From contig VIIQ02000082.1 in the NCBI GenBank assembly GCA_007449985.2, forward strand, positions 248,001 through 312,000: a stretch of DNA of 64,000 nucleotides, given 5' to 3'. This document shows, piece by piece, positions 23,401-35,627 of the stretch. The DNA is from Desmodesmus armatus. Lineage: Eukaryota; Chlorophyta; Chlorophyceae; Sphaeropleales; Scenedesmaceae. Positions within the stretch are counted from its first letter, which is position 1, and every line of letters begins with the position of its first letter. Under the pieces are notes generated by a model. The model worked only from the letters and a program-made list of their open reading frames with translations. It was not told the DNA's origin and searched no databases. Both the position numbers and the translations under genes were made by a program.

Positions 23401-26058
23401 GAGGCAGCCATGGAAGAAGATGGAGAGGGAGCAGAGGAGCAGGGCCCCCGAGACGCACACATGCAGGACTGGGCAGCAGCAGCAGCAACAGCAGCAGATG
23501 TTGAGGGGCCCGAAGGGCAGGAGCAGCAGCAGCATGATGCGCAGGGTAGTGAGCAGCAGCAGGAGGACGCAGGTGCGCCTGCTGGCCGCCAGCTGAGGCG
23601 CAGGCGGTCGCACTGGCTGCAGTGCAGCGACCATGAGGACACTGCGAGTCAGAGCTCTTCACACCTAGAGCGCCATGCAAGCTCTGCTGCTGCTGCTGCC
23701 GCCGCAGCCGGTGCTGCCGGTGGCTACCACACTTCAGACGCACACCCAGCAGCCATGCCCATGCAGAGGAGCCTCCGCAGCTGCCGCAAGCAGGCAGCAG
23801 CTGCTGGGGACGCTTCCGCTGCTGCTCACGGTCCCTCCGCTGCCGCAGAGGCTGCAGCGGCAGCTGCTGCTGCTGCAGCGCTGTACAGTGAGCAAGCCCC
23901 TGCAGCAGGCTCCCGTCATGGGAGCCCCATGAGGTCTGCTTGCGCAGACAACGGGTACAACAGCCCTGCTGTCAGCACAGCAGTGGGGCCGTCGCCCTTC
24001 AGTGCTACTGCAGGAAGCCCCAGCGCTACGCCGCACACTATGGGAGGGGGCATGATGCGCACAAGGACACTCACGAGGCGCCAGTCGAGACTGGCGCCAA
24101 AGCCTGCACCCTCTGGCGTGGCAGGTGCGCAGGCAGCGTCGACAACCCAAAAAACCGTCATTTGCCATAAAGGAAACTAAGATAGACTGTCGACAGGTTG
24201 GCAGCATGGTTGATTGAACGCAGCCGGCTTGCAACTATTGCGCTTTGCACCTGCTTTGTTGCGTCAGTAGCACTGTCATCAGCTTTGTATTTGCAAATGC
24301 TGCTGTGTGGGCGCCCTCCAGCCACGTGTAGGGTCACCTGCCTGATTCATTCTGCTGCGTTGCTGCTGCTGCTGCCCTCATGTAGCAGATACTGAAGCAG
24401 CAGCCTTCGAAGCGGCCATCGCGGCTGCAGCCGCAGGCCCCAGTACAGAGCCGTCACACGCAGACGCACCCATGCTGACACACCAGGCCGCAGCACGCAC
24501 AGCAGCAGCAGCAGACCCCAGGAGCTGCAAGCCCCAAAGCCTTGGGTGTGTGTTGCGCAGCCGGGCGCGCAAGTCGCCCCCTGCCACAACACCCACCCCA
24601 GGCAGGACCTCAGCACGGCTGGCCGCTGCCAGCACGACCGATGCTGCTGCAGGACAGCAGGCAGCCATGCAGGGCCATGCGATGCAGTTTGCGCCTGCAG
24701 GAGCCTTTGCAGGGGGAGGGCCGTCAGGAAATATGCAGCAGCACTCTGCTTACATCCCTTCAGCCGAGCAGGGGCCCACAGGGAACTGCACTGCAGAGCA
24801 GTGCAGTCCCCAGGCCGGTTCTGCTCCTGCTGCTGGTGCAGGTGCGGTGGGGAGTGCTGGGGTGTGCACGGCCCCTGCAGCAGCGTACGCGCCAGGGGGG
24901 CAGGCCCCTTCAGGCTACACCTGCTCCGCAGCTGCTGCTGCAGCAGCCTTTGCCGCAGGGGCTGAGTGGGCGCCCGGCTGGGGCGCCCCACAGCACGGCA
25001 TGCAGCAGGACACCACACAGCACAGCATGCCGCAGCAGGCGCCTGGCAGGGCAGCAGGTGTGGGCCTGGGGCCCAAACCCCAAGGCCTCACTGTGGACAC
25101 TGACTGCGGTGGCCTTGATGAGCAAGATTGGATTTGCCTGGGGCTGCTGGACACTCCTGGTCCCACTGCTGCTGCAGCAGCTGCTGCGGGTGTGGGGTCT
25201 GGACCCAGTGGCGGTACCCAGGGTGTGGCAAGTGCAGCAGCAGCAGCAGGTAGCAACGATGTGCCAACAGCAGGAGCTGCAAACAGCCTCGGCCGGCAGC
25301 AGCAGCAGCATGAGTTGGAGTGTCAGCCGCAGCAGTTGCAGCAGCAGTTGCACATGGGGTTCCATGACATGGCAGGCATGCACCCTCCCATGGTGCAGGA
25401 CCAGCACGGGGGTCAGCCCATGCAGATGCAGCAGCAGGTGCCCGTGCAGGGAGGGTTGGGGCCTGGGTACTGGATGGGTGCAGCACCTTTGAGTGCGGGT
25501 CTGGAGCCTAGCTGTACAGGACACATGCAGCATGCAGCCTCCATGCCGACAGGGGATGCAGCACAGTCACAGGCAGCATCCCTGCCGGGGATGATGGCTG
25601 GGCAGCAGATGCAGGCAGGTGGGGGGTATGGCCACATGCACTGGCAGCAAATGCATGGCAGCGCACATGCCATGGCTGCTGGTGTTGGGGCAGTGGGGGT
25701 GCAAGGGGCTGCGGCAGAGACAGGGTCAGAAGGGCAGCTGTCTCCCGAGGCAGCAGAAGCAGCTCTTGCCGCACTCATGGCAGCATCCAACATGCAGGAC
25801 CTGCAACAGGGGCAGCACATGCTGCAGCAGCAGCAGCAGCAGCAGCATCACATGGGGCTTCAGCTGCAGCAGCAGCAGCAGTACATGCCCCAGCAGCAGC
25901 AGATGATGTACCACAGCCAGCAGCAGATGGATGCGTCCCAGCAACAGCACCCACAGCAGCCGACGCAGCAGCAGCATGTGGTGCCAGCTGGTAGCACCCC
26001 TGCTGCCACTGTGGCTGACCAAGAGTTGCTCAACATGCTGATAGGCTGGAGCAAGTAA
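20470..26058 (+). CDS. Ala/Gln-rich protein of unknown function, nuclear-regulator-like
   Basis: I do not recognise a named family. Exons: 20470-21084, 21457-21984, 22272-22358, 22833-22943, 23152-24124, 24386-26058, all phase-consistent, giving 1328 residues. The start is the first in-frame ATG (MSEDTPAQDQ...) after an acceptor at 20437, so a 5' non-coding exon is likely. N-terminal third: Gln/His/Ala-rich. Then a more ordered block LPPNLKRLRTSAVDKMKQSG, a short amphipathic helix QYRLELQQMKAEHAALQ, and RLAAKMLKQAGGDWKASMAAM across an exon junction. The second half has Ala and Gln homopolymers and scattered basic motifs (LTRRQSRLAPKP, LRSRARKSPP). The C-terminus is Gln/Met-rich, like transactivation or prion-like domains. 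A nuclear co-regulator or scaffold is a guess from composition only. An alternative in-frame exon lies at 23024-23068. Confidence 0.75.
23018..23173 (+). repeat. Duplicated acceptor plus exon start
   Basis: A 28-bp block beginning CCTGTAGGGTGACTGG is identical at 23018-23045 and 23146-23173. Each copy contains the TAG acceptor and the first codons GDWKASM. The second copy is the modelled start of exon 5 of the unknown Ala/Gln-rich gene; the first lies in the upstream intron. Confidence 0.85.
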
Positions 26059-28286
26059 CATCGCTGACACCCTTTCATACCCCACCACCACTGCTGTTGG
26101 CGGTTACTAACCTAATAGTAACTGGTTGAGGTTGTTCGGCATGCTTGGTGATGTCTGGGAGAGTGCTGGGCGGGGTGAGGAGGGAGGTGCGGTATGTTCA
26201 ACAAGGATTTGTGACTGGCAGCATGTGGTAAGGACGACCGACATTCGCAGCGCTGCACTTGGCGAGTGTGACTGGCTTGTTGGGCGTGTAGTATACGTAC
26301 ACGAGTGTACGGGTGTGCGAGGCTTGGGAAGGTGGTGGAGTACCTGCCAGCGTCTGCTGGGGCCAGGTTTTAGCAGCAGGATATATGCTACAGCTGCTCG
26401 TGCTGTTGCTGTGCCCCTCTGTACCCCACCACGTGGCTCTACTTGGCCCTTAGCCCTATGTTGTAGGGGTGTGTTGCATGTTGGTACTTTCATACCGGGT
26501 TGGTACAGTCACTGAGGTACATGACAGCGTGCATGTTGGGGGCCAGTCACTCTATGTGCACATGGGCAGCATGTGTGAGACACACATGTGTACACTCTTG
26601 CTGGAAGTATGTGGCAACGTATGCACCATTTGTTTCGTAGGCTGCGGCACGCCCACCCCATGTTCAATGCGTATCCCTGTCAAGGGGCCACGTGTTGTGT
26701 GGCATGAGCAGCTGTGTGTGGTTGGCTTTCAGGGGCAGTGTGCGGCCGTGGCCGGCGGCATTGCTGCCTCCGATCTTACACAGCCGCAGGCAAGCTTTGA
26801 TAGCATTATATCCGCACTTGGTGTGCCACTGCTGCCGTCCTGGTGTTTGCTTGTGCAGGTTGTTGAGTTGAGTTGCAACACACAGCTTGTGCACACACGA
26901 TGTGACTTGACAAGCTGCTCCCACAAAACTTTGCAGGGGTTGTTGGGTTGCGCTGGGCCAGACGCTGTGCATCACAAGCTGCACCTGATGCCCTGACAGT
27001 TGCGAGTATGATAATCATGATGACTAATGGCTGACAGGCTGCCAGGCACATAGATTGATCCGTGTGCCTGAGTTGTATCGCCACTGCAAGGCAGACTTGA
27101 ATCGACTGGGGTGTAATACGCCCCATACGCTCGTGATCACCCGTGGTGGCATGATTTGACCTTGAAGCACCATGTTACATTGTGTGTGATCCTCTCTATC
27201 ACTAGTGTTGTGCATGACTGGGCAGGTTGTACCTTTGTTGTAAGCACATCCTGTTGGCCAACCTGCAGGCTGGATCCTCACTGCAAAGCAGTGCTCTGTG
27301 TGGTTCATGCGTCCATAGCGCTTGTGTTGGAGGAGTCGCAGTTGGTGATATGTGCAGTGTGCACAACAGCACTGGTGGTATGGCATACTACCTTGATCCT
27401 GAGTCTGATTTGGACGGTGGCTGTGGCTGTTCGTTCCATCAGCCCATCGCTGCCACTTGGCAGTCGCTCAGCAGCTGATGCAGCCCTTGAAGGGGTGTCA
27501 GATTGCCCAAAACGGGGTGTTGTGATAACAACGGCCCTTCATGTCGGCAGATATTTTGTATGTTGTGGTGGCGGGTGTCTGAAGTCAAGTCCAGCTGTCA
27601 AGTTTGACTGGACTGTCATAGTGGTGTACATTTTGACGCTAAGAAGTTGGTTTCTGTTGTGAGACCCCGCTGCCGACGCATGCCACTGTCCGTGGGGCTG
27701 TCTGCCACACATCCAAGTCTTGAGAGGTGGTACAGCAACTTGGCAAAGCCTTTTATATACGCTGCTGCCTGTTGACTTGCAGCAGCCTTTTGACTGCTAC
27801 TGTTCACCACCAGTCTGGGTGTGGATGTTGGGTGCCGATTGCCGCCAACCACTCCTCATGCCAAGTCCCTGTGAGTATGCACAACTCTGTGCGTTGTGCC
27901 TGTGGCGAGCGTTTTTACTGTGCCAAGGCTGGGCAGGCGGCTGCCGGTCAAGACAGAAGCTGGCTGCTGATGCAACTTTTTGTCGGGATCAAGAGCTCAC
28001 ATGGATGTGGCGGATGCTTGTGAGGGAAATCATCATGCACGGACTGCGCAGTCTAAATTTATGAGTTGCTCATGGCGGTGACCGCCCTTGCCATTGGGCC
28101 CCCAGGCCACTTGTGGGTGCCATGCGAGTCCATGCAACCTCCCATCCAAGGATCACACACCTCAGCAGCATGCCACACAGTGTCACACAGTGATACTGTT
28201 CTTACGTCACCAGAATATGATCATGGGATAAGTGCAGCCGGTGGCTTCAAACTCGCACCCCACACTGCACACAAGTCAGTGACACA
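26059..28286. other. Unassigned stretch between two unknown genes
   Basis: Two genes converge here: the plus-strand Ala/Gln-rich gene ends at 26058 and the minus-strand helical-protein gene ends at 28328. Several plus-strand open frames exist (26469-26996, 27156-27662, 27720-28064). Some follow acceptor-like sequences, and one (about 27269-27478) gives a Cys- and Gly-rich peptide with LDPESDLDGGCGC. None matches a family or forms a phase-consistent chain I could defend. A TATATAAAAGG string on the minus strand near 27750-27760 resembles a TATA box but faces no identified gene. Confidence 0.3.
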
Positions 28287-28291
28287 TTACA
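28287..28291 (-). terminator. TGTAA poly(A) motif
   Basis: TGTAA on the minus strand (TTACA on plus) 37 bp after the stop codon of the 28.3-35.4 kb gene. TGTAA is the usual poly(A) motif of chlorophycean algae; its position supports the chosen stop. Confidence 0.45.
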
Positions 28292-28327
28292 GGAAACAAA
28301 CAACAACGCAGGAGCTGCCACTGCTGC

Positions 28328-31300
28328 CTAGACCCCATACAACTGACACACCCATTTTGCGGCTTGTGCTCGTAACGCACGTGTGCATACCTGCGCGAGA
28401 CATGCAGCAGCAGCAGCAGCAGTGTCATCTAGAGCACAAGCAACTGTGATGCGAACATGATGCAGGACCACAGCGCAGTTGCCGTGGAAAGCACAAGACA
28501 GTGGCCGACCCTGCAATCGGCTGTGTGAAACCCCTGCCAGCAGCAGTAACACTGGTAGTACCTGACCCCAGACCCCTGTCACATTCACGCAATCCGCACA
28601 TGCTGCATAGTTGAGGTGCTTCCAGCAACGCCCACGTGCATGTGCCCTCTGACATACGTCCAGAAACGACCAATGTGCTGGCCCTGCCCCCCCCCCCCCG
28701 GGAGGCATGCGGCCTGCCTGGCAACAAGCAACCATGCTCCAAGGATTGCTGTGTGACCCCTTGTGCACACCCACCTGAAGGGCTGAGCCAACGACGGCTG
28801 CATCATATGCGCCCACCCCTTCAACGCCAGCAGCAGCTGCAGCAGCAGCCGCCAGCTGGGCGTCTGAAGTGAGTCGGCTGACAAGCTCCCTGAGCAGCCG
28901 AACAAGCTGCGGAGGCACATACGCCACAAGCTCACCCTGCTGCTGCTGCGGCTGCTGCTCGGCGGCTGTGTCAACCAGGTGACCTTTATGCTGTGTGAGT
29001 GCAGTGAGCGTACCCGGGCTGATGCCAGCAGTTGCTGCATTGCCAAAGGGGCCATGTGGTGCTGAAATGCACCAAGACAACAGCGAAGTGACAGCACTTC
29101 AAGCGGTTTCCGTACTCTAGCACAGCAGGAGGAAGGCAGAAGCTGCCATCCGGGATGGACTGTTAATGAACAGAAAGATGCTGGTGTAAGTGTGCTGGTG
29201 CTCATGGCAAGAAGCCCGGGGCTGTAACAGAAATGGCATGGGGTGTGGTTGGGGCCACCAGAAGTTGCGCTGAGCATTGACTGCTTGGCAGCGCTGCCAT
29301 GCTGTCAAGCAGACTTCAAGACTGTATGTGTTAAGCATATAGAATGTGTGCCGGTTGTGCTGCTAACAGCGTATGCCGCGTACACCAGTTCATACAAAAG
29401 TGCCACTGTCGGACAGCGCATCACAAGGAGGGAACCACACATACGCAGCATGATGCAGCGGCAACCTCCTTTCCTCTTTGACTTTATACCACCCCTCACC
29501 TGCACACCACTGCCTCATGGCTGTCTTGATGCACCCCACATACCCCGCCCAGAACGACGCAGCACAGCAGCGAGCATGTGCCGTCTGAAGGCTGGTGCAG
29601 CTGATCAGGAGCTGCACCAACCCATACCCCTTACTGCTTTGCCTGCTGCTGCCGTGCCATGCCAACAGTGGCCATGCCGACATGCCAGTTGTCACGGCTC
29701 CCTCTGCCTGGGGCCCAAGGATGGGGGTTAGCTGCAGCCGTGCTGCGGATAGCCAGGCAAGTAAGCTGCCATGCCACAATGCCTGCACAAAGCGGCACCC
29801 AAAAAGCAGCAAGCAGGACATTGCTACTACTGTTACTGTTATGGTGGCAAAGAAGGCCTTGCCAGCTAGCTGGCCCTACCAACCAGTGATGTACTTTACC
29901 AGCCTCAGATACAGCTGTAAGAGGCTGGTTAACCCCTCCCTCAGTTGACTGACATTTTACCTGCCAGCACCAGCTGGTATTTGTGTCCGTATCCGTGGTA
30001 AGTGTTTACCGGGCAGGTTTTGTGCCAGTTATCTGTCCAAACTGGCCGGTAGTCCCCGCCATACTTGGCGCTGCACATGCCCACGGTACTACATAAGTGC
30101 CCCCAAAGTACACGGTTCAGCTCCTGCGGCCTGCTGTGTTTATTCCCAGCCGTCCTTTCAGGTCAAGCCGAGCGACCACATAACACACCTGCTGTGGAGC
30201 CACATGTGCCGCACTTGCCGACCCACTCAATGCTCCCAGCAGCCGTTCCAGCAGCGGTGCATGCAACGGCAGCAGCTCCTGCAGCATAGCCAGGTACTCT
30301 AGCCGCCAGGCCCACCCTGCATCCTGCCCTGCTGTACTGCTGCTTGTCGCTGCTGCGTATGCTGCCAATAGCATGTCCAGCAGCTCGTGTGGGTCACTGC
30401 TAGTGCCGCCGCCGCCGCTTTTAGTAGCTTCCGAGCCCCGGTGTTTCTTGAGTGCCGGCTCTGACGTGTGGGGCCCATGGGAGGGTGACGCTACCCCCTG
30501 CTGCTGATGCTGGTGGTGCTGGTGCTGGTTTTGGTGGTGTTGTGCTGGCTGTAGTAGGTCCTTGACCTGCTGTGTTATGCGAGCAAGGAGGGTGGTCAAG
30601 CCAGGTCGGGAGCCTGCAGCCAGCACGACCGGCAGCCTGCACAGTACAAACCCGATCAAAGCCAACAGCACACAGACCATCATCAATGCGGCACGCGCAG
30701 CCTCAGCACAGACACAAACACACCCTGCACAAGCAGGGGCTGTTCGGACCACAAAGGCAGCAGGTGTTGCACAGGCTGTCGCTAGTGGACCTGCACGCCT
30801 GTGCAGATTCATGTGTCTGACACACAGGCACCATCCGTGAGCATGATGCTGTATCTGACTTGAACCAGCAGCAAGCATGCTTTCAGGCAAGGTTCTACTA
30901 TTACTATGACGCCAATCATCGGTCAGGCAGTTCCTAGCCTTCCACAGCAGCCCTGCTGACGGCTGTGGTTTGGACTGCGCAGTCCCCCCCTCCCGGCAGT
31001 CTGCTTCTCCTGATTGCGTTGTGTGTGGCCAGCCGGTGGGAGTCCGCCCCCCTGTTACCGCCCCCGTCCCCCCAAAAAAATGCGCAGTCCCACCCGATAT
31101 AGATAGCCAGTATGCTTCGCACCTGTCCAGCATGCTCTTCAGGTTCATCACAGGGTCAGCTGAAGCAGCAGGGGCCCTGCGCGTGCTGCCAGGCGGAGCG
31201 GACAGGTCCAGACCATACGCCAGACACGAAGCCCTGAAACCCTCAACATGCTCTGGCCTGCACAGCTTGTGCATCTGCAGCTCCTGTGCAGAATGAGGGT

Positions 31301-34300
31301 GGCAGGCAGAAAAGTACATGACCAGTTCTATGGTACATGGTGCGAATTGGGGATGTGCCATCCGCGGTACAGAGTCAGCGTGTCACCAATAATAATGAAT
31401 ATAAATCAGATTGGATGATATTATTTCTATTATTATTCAAAATGCCCTGTCCTACATAGCTGGTGCATCTGCAGCCCTGGCTTGACAAGCAAGGGGTTTA
31501 GAAGTGGCAAAATGTAGAGCAGAAAGGTAGAGCAACACGGTGGAGCAGAATTAGGAAGATAGCTGGTTGGAACTATCAGAGGAGGCCAGAATACGCTGAC
31601 AGCTGACACAAACTTACGGCACCATGTGCATTCATTGCACGGCGGCGACTAAGTGCAGTCTGAAGCCTGAGCGCGACCTTGCCTGCACAGCTTGTGAAGC
31701 TGAATGAATGCAATGCAGCTGCTGCAAGACACACTCAAGCACCCGGTAGACACACCATGGGTGTTGAAAGTGCACGTCTTGTTTGGGATTGCGTCCAATG
31801 CCCCAGTGCAGGTTATGGCAACCTGCCTGATTACCGCAACATGTGAGCAGACAGTGTGTCAGAAGGTGCTGAAATCGAGGCAAGAAAGTGGCCACAAGCA
31901 TGGACAGAAGTGCACACCTGCATGTACACCAGGCATGCTTGTGCCCTGTCAAGAGTGTTTGGCGGCTGCTGCGTGAAAGCTTCACAGAAGGCTGGTGCAG
32001 CATTCATCAGCTTCCAACGGGCCACCAGCACCTGGCCGAGCCGCCGGCCCTGACCATCAAGCGGTGCCAGCTGCATGTACTGGTCCAGGAACTGGTTGTA
32101 GCCGTCATAGTGGTCACGCCTGTGCCGGAAAATAGGAGGGCATGGAAAGTAGGAGAGCACCTAGATGGCAGAACTGCAGCGCTGCACACTTGATGGGGCA
32201 CAGACACCACTGCCACAGCCGCCCCCTTTTGCATCCGAAGGTGTGTTTGCATGCCAACGACTGGTCCTGAAGTCTGCTTGTAGCCATCATAGCGCTTCAA
32301 GCTTACCGTGCGCAAAAACATATAGGTGGTTAGAGGACGGGAGGACGCTTTGCAGAAAGACTGGCACTTGGCACGCAAACTGAAACACCAGCCACAAAAC
32401 ACCCAGTGGACACTTACCCTACAGGCTTGCCGCCTTGCTTGGCCTGCTGTTCCTGCCTGCTCATCTGCTGCTGCTGGGCCAGCACATCCCTCAAAGTGCC
32501 CTCAGTGCTGAACACCTCACCCTGCAGGACAGGACCCAGCTGCGGCCGCAAGCGCTGCAGACACTCCACTTGGGCCTAGCAGTGCAGGATACAGGGGCCG
32601 GGAGCACAACCACGATGACACAGACAACACACATTCAATCCTCCTCATCTACTTGGTAATGAGCTGTGGGTTTGACGGTGTTGCATTGTCACTGCTATTA
32701 GTGGAGCATGGGGCACCTGATGCAGGTGTCTGGCGGTAGCCTGCTGGTGAGACTGCATGCAATGGAACATGACAGGTGAGCATGCAAGCTGTTGAGGCAA
32801 GGTGGTCAAACAAACAAGCAATGTATACATTGTCCATGCATACATGCTGGCTACGGTGGTCACCACGGTGCATGCAGTGCTGCGTAGGTGCGTGTGGGCT
32901 GACACCTGCTGTGGGCCATGCTCTAGGAAGAAGCATCTGCATGGACCCAGCAGCAAGAGACATACCTGTAATGCAGTGCTGCTGGTGGTTGGCAGCAGCA
33001 GGTTGAAGGACTTGAGCAGGCTTGACACAACTGTGGCTGCAGCATGCAACAGCACAGCAGCACAATATGAGGTCCTGCTCTACTTATTCCAAACACACCT
33101 GCACACCCCCTGGCTTCAAAAGGAGGCCCGAACAACGAGCAATATTTGTCTGTGACACAGACAGACTGTCAATCCCCAGCAAGTTGGGCTTGTTCACAGT
33201 CAGCAGATGCATGCGCAGCATGTGTTTAAACACAAATTTGTGTGAACCAATAATGAAACTGAAAGTTCACCCACACCAACTGTAAAGCATAAGGATCAGG
33301 CCAGCTTTTGGGGCAGATTGTCACAAGTGGGTACTAACATCGCTGGGCTCCGGGGTACTCTTCACACCTGTGTGCCCCTCCTGGCATGCAGCTCCAGCCT
33401 GCTGCAGCACTGCCACCCCAAATCCACCCAATTACCCTTGCAAGTACTGTTCAACTTTGACAGAGACTGCACAAGCCAGTTTCTGTACACACCTGTATGC
33501 CCCTCCTGGCATGCAGCTCCAGCCTGCTGCAGCACTGCAGCATACTCAGCTGGGGTCCAAGCACTGGTAGCCAGCATGTGCCCGGCAACCAGCAAGTGAG
33601 CAAGACTGCTGCGGGTGTTGCCACTCTGGAGAGCTGATGCCAGGCTCTGGGCCAGCTGCAATACGACCACAAGACACACAGTCGCGACCATGGGCCATGA
33701 ACATTCGGATTTGCTCTTTCTGTGTGAAACTCCTACTGGCTGCTGGTGCTGGTGCAGGTGGTCCTTGTGCACCCCTTCCAACGATTTGAGCCGTAATTGA
33801 CGCCATCACAAGCTTGGGGCATTCAAAAGGAACCCACAGAACACATGCGAGTGTCACGTAGCGCCAGTCTCAGAGCACATGCGGGTGTCAAGCATGAAAC
33901 GAAAAGGTGAAGTACACCACTCCAACTCTCCAACCATCGCCAAGGCCCTCACCGCCTCGACGACTGCAGAGGTGCTGCCAGCAGCCGCCAGCCCCGCCAG
34001 CATCTCACACAAGCAGGCCAACCCAGTCACACTTCCTGCAGCTGTGACAAGGGCCTCTGGGGTCAGCACAACCTCCAGCACGCTGTCCCATTGCATGCAC
34101 TGCAGGGCCGCAGGAATAATCAGGCCCAAGTGTTGCAGGGCCAGGCAGGGCCAGGTGCTAACTGCCGATGACTGAGCAGGTGCAGGAGGCGTGGCTGCAT
34201 GGCTCTGTGCTGGCTGTGCTGTTGGGAGGTTGGCAGCCAGGTGGCATCTGAGCTGCTCTGCGGCCCAGCTGTGGGCAGCAACACAGAAAACAAGCATGCA

Positions 34301-35379
34301 GACAGTGCAGTCCAGGTCTGAGGACAGAGACATAAGCGTAAAGGGGCAAAGGGTGATACAGGAGGCAGCTCTGATTGCCCCGTTCAGTACCAACCCCTGG
34401 ACGGCTGCTGAAACTTCCTTGAGCTGAACCTGTGGCATAGCATTTGCCCACCTGGTGACGATGCCGCTGTCGCAAACGACATTACACCGCGCTGCTGCTT
34501 GCATCAGCCACACTGCAAGGACCTACAGGCATAACACACACTTCATGTCCCACAGCAGCACAGCACCCACTAAGAACTGTGGGTGATTGCGCAGGTGTAC
34601 AGGATACACCCATGTGGTAGCATTGTGCTGGAAGTGGCAAACCCCAGCAAGCAGCTGGCCTCTAGGAGTTCTGCACTCTGATGCACATGCCATGTGGTGA
34701 CTAAGAACAAGGCATCTACCACCAGAGCAAGTATGCCTGTGAAGGAGTTGGATGCGTTGAGATTGCAGTTTTTGTTCTTCCCCACCTCATGTTGGGTGGC
34801 AGCTTCCTGCAGATGCTGCAGCACAGCTGTCACGTATTGCTGCATGTCGCCATCACAGCAAGCTGCGAGCCCTGCTGCTGCACCAAAAGCTGCTGTGTGG
34901 GTAGCAGCAGCTCCCTCGGCGGCAGAAACAGCTGCTGCATCAAACACAAACACCAGCAACGCCTGTAGGAGCTGCAGCATCGCTTCCAGTGCTGCTGCAG
35001 GGTGCACCCCATGTGCTGCTGTAAGTGCCTGGAGCTGTACATTGCTGCTGCCGATCAAAGCCAGGCACACGGCCTGACTGCAAGCCGCTTTGTGTATGGT
35101 GCTGGCTGCCTGATGTGGATCAGGGAGCAACGTGTGCAGCAGCTGCTGTGCGCTGAACAGCCCTGCTTTGTGCAACGTGGTGATGAGCTGTACCAGGTGT
35201 GGGGGTTGCAGCTGCTCTGTTGGGTGTGCTAGGGCTGCCAAGAACGCTGCTCGCTTGAAGGCACGGCATCCAGCCAGCTCTTTCACCCCTGTCACCAGAG
35301 TGGCAAGCTGCTGTGGCGCGCTGCATGCTGTGTTGACGAGCTGTTGGGCCAGCTGGCAAGACAGGGTGGCAGTGTCCAT
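28328..35379 (-). CDS. Large helix-rich protein of unknown function
   Basis: No family recognised. Exons (high to low): 35379-34720, 34522-33953, 33655-33493, 33036-32966, 32575-32418, 32119-31918, 31826-31689, 31283-31123, 30636-30189, 29782-29500, 29061-28775, 28648-28562, 28510-28328. All joins keep phase, giving 1136 residues. It starts MDTATLSCQLAQQLVNTACS. The whole chain is Leu/Ala-rich with heptad-like amphipathic helices, as in alpha-solenoid or HEAT-like scaffolds; no membrane span or signal peptide is evident. The most distinctive segment is GRDHYDGYNQFLDQYMQL followed by LGQVLVARWKLMNAAPAF in exon 6. A basic, nuclear-localisation-like patch (LKKHRGSEATK) lies in exon 9. Exon 2 may contain a further intron. 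It is divergent from nicastrin. Subunits of Mediator, Integrator or similar complexes were considered but no motif supports one. Confidence 0.7.
31388..31437. repeat. AT-rich imperfect inverted repeat in intron
   Basis: A 50-bp island of almost pure A/T in otherwise GC-balanced DNA. The left arm AATAATAATGAATATAA and right arm TTATTTCTATTATTATT are near reverse complements, so it can fold as a hairpin. It lies in the intron between exons 8 and 7 of the minus-strand unknown gene. Confidence 0.7.
33365..33538 (-). repeat. Duplicated exon 3 end with donor site
   Basis: A block of about 49 bp is present at 33490-33538 (end of exon 3 plus its donor) and again at 33365-33413 in the following intron, with one mismatch. 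Both copies encode AVLQQAGAACQEGHT and both retain a GTGTG donor. Confidence 0.85.
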
Positions 35380-35627
35380 GTCAAACAGTCATTCAGAGGT
35401 GCTCAAGCGAACTGTGTGGGGGGGTCCTGATAAAGCCATCACTGATCATCAAACACACAGTCACTGTGACAGCCTGTCAATGACAGCTGCTGAGGTTACT
35501 GCACCAAAACAACTGGAGATGAAAGCATGGGGGCTGTGACCGGTGATCTTCTTTTGATCTGTCGGATGTGACCGAAGTCCCAGTGCAGGGGACCGAAATA
35601 CAGTGCACCGAGGGTGGATGATCAGGG
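35380..35627. promoter_or_regulatory. Divergent promoter interval (unknown gene / nicastrin)
   Basis: The two start codons face away from each other and are 248 bp apart, so both 5' UTRs and both promoters must share this interval. No TATA box or known element was identified. Confidence 0.5.

Noticed and set aside
22872..24124. Shugoshin or chromosome-cohesion protein for the Ala/Gln-rich gene
   Set aside because: A short coiled helix and basic C-terminal motifs loosely recall it, but no diagnostic motif is present.
32307..32379. Segment with good acceptor and GTAAGC donor as an exon of the helical-protein gene
   Set aside because: Including it breaks the codon phase into exon 6, whereas joining 32418 directly to 32119 keeps phase with strong sites.
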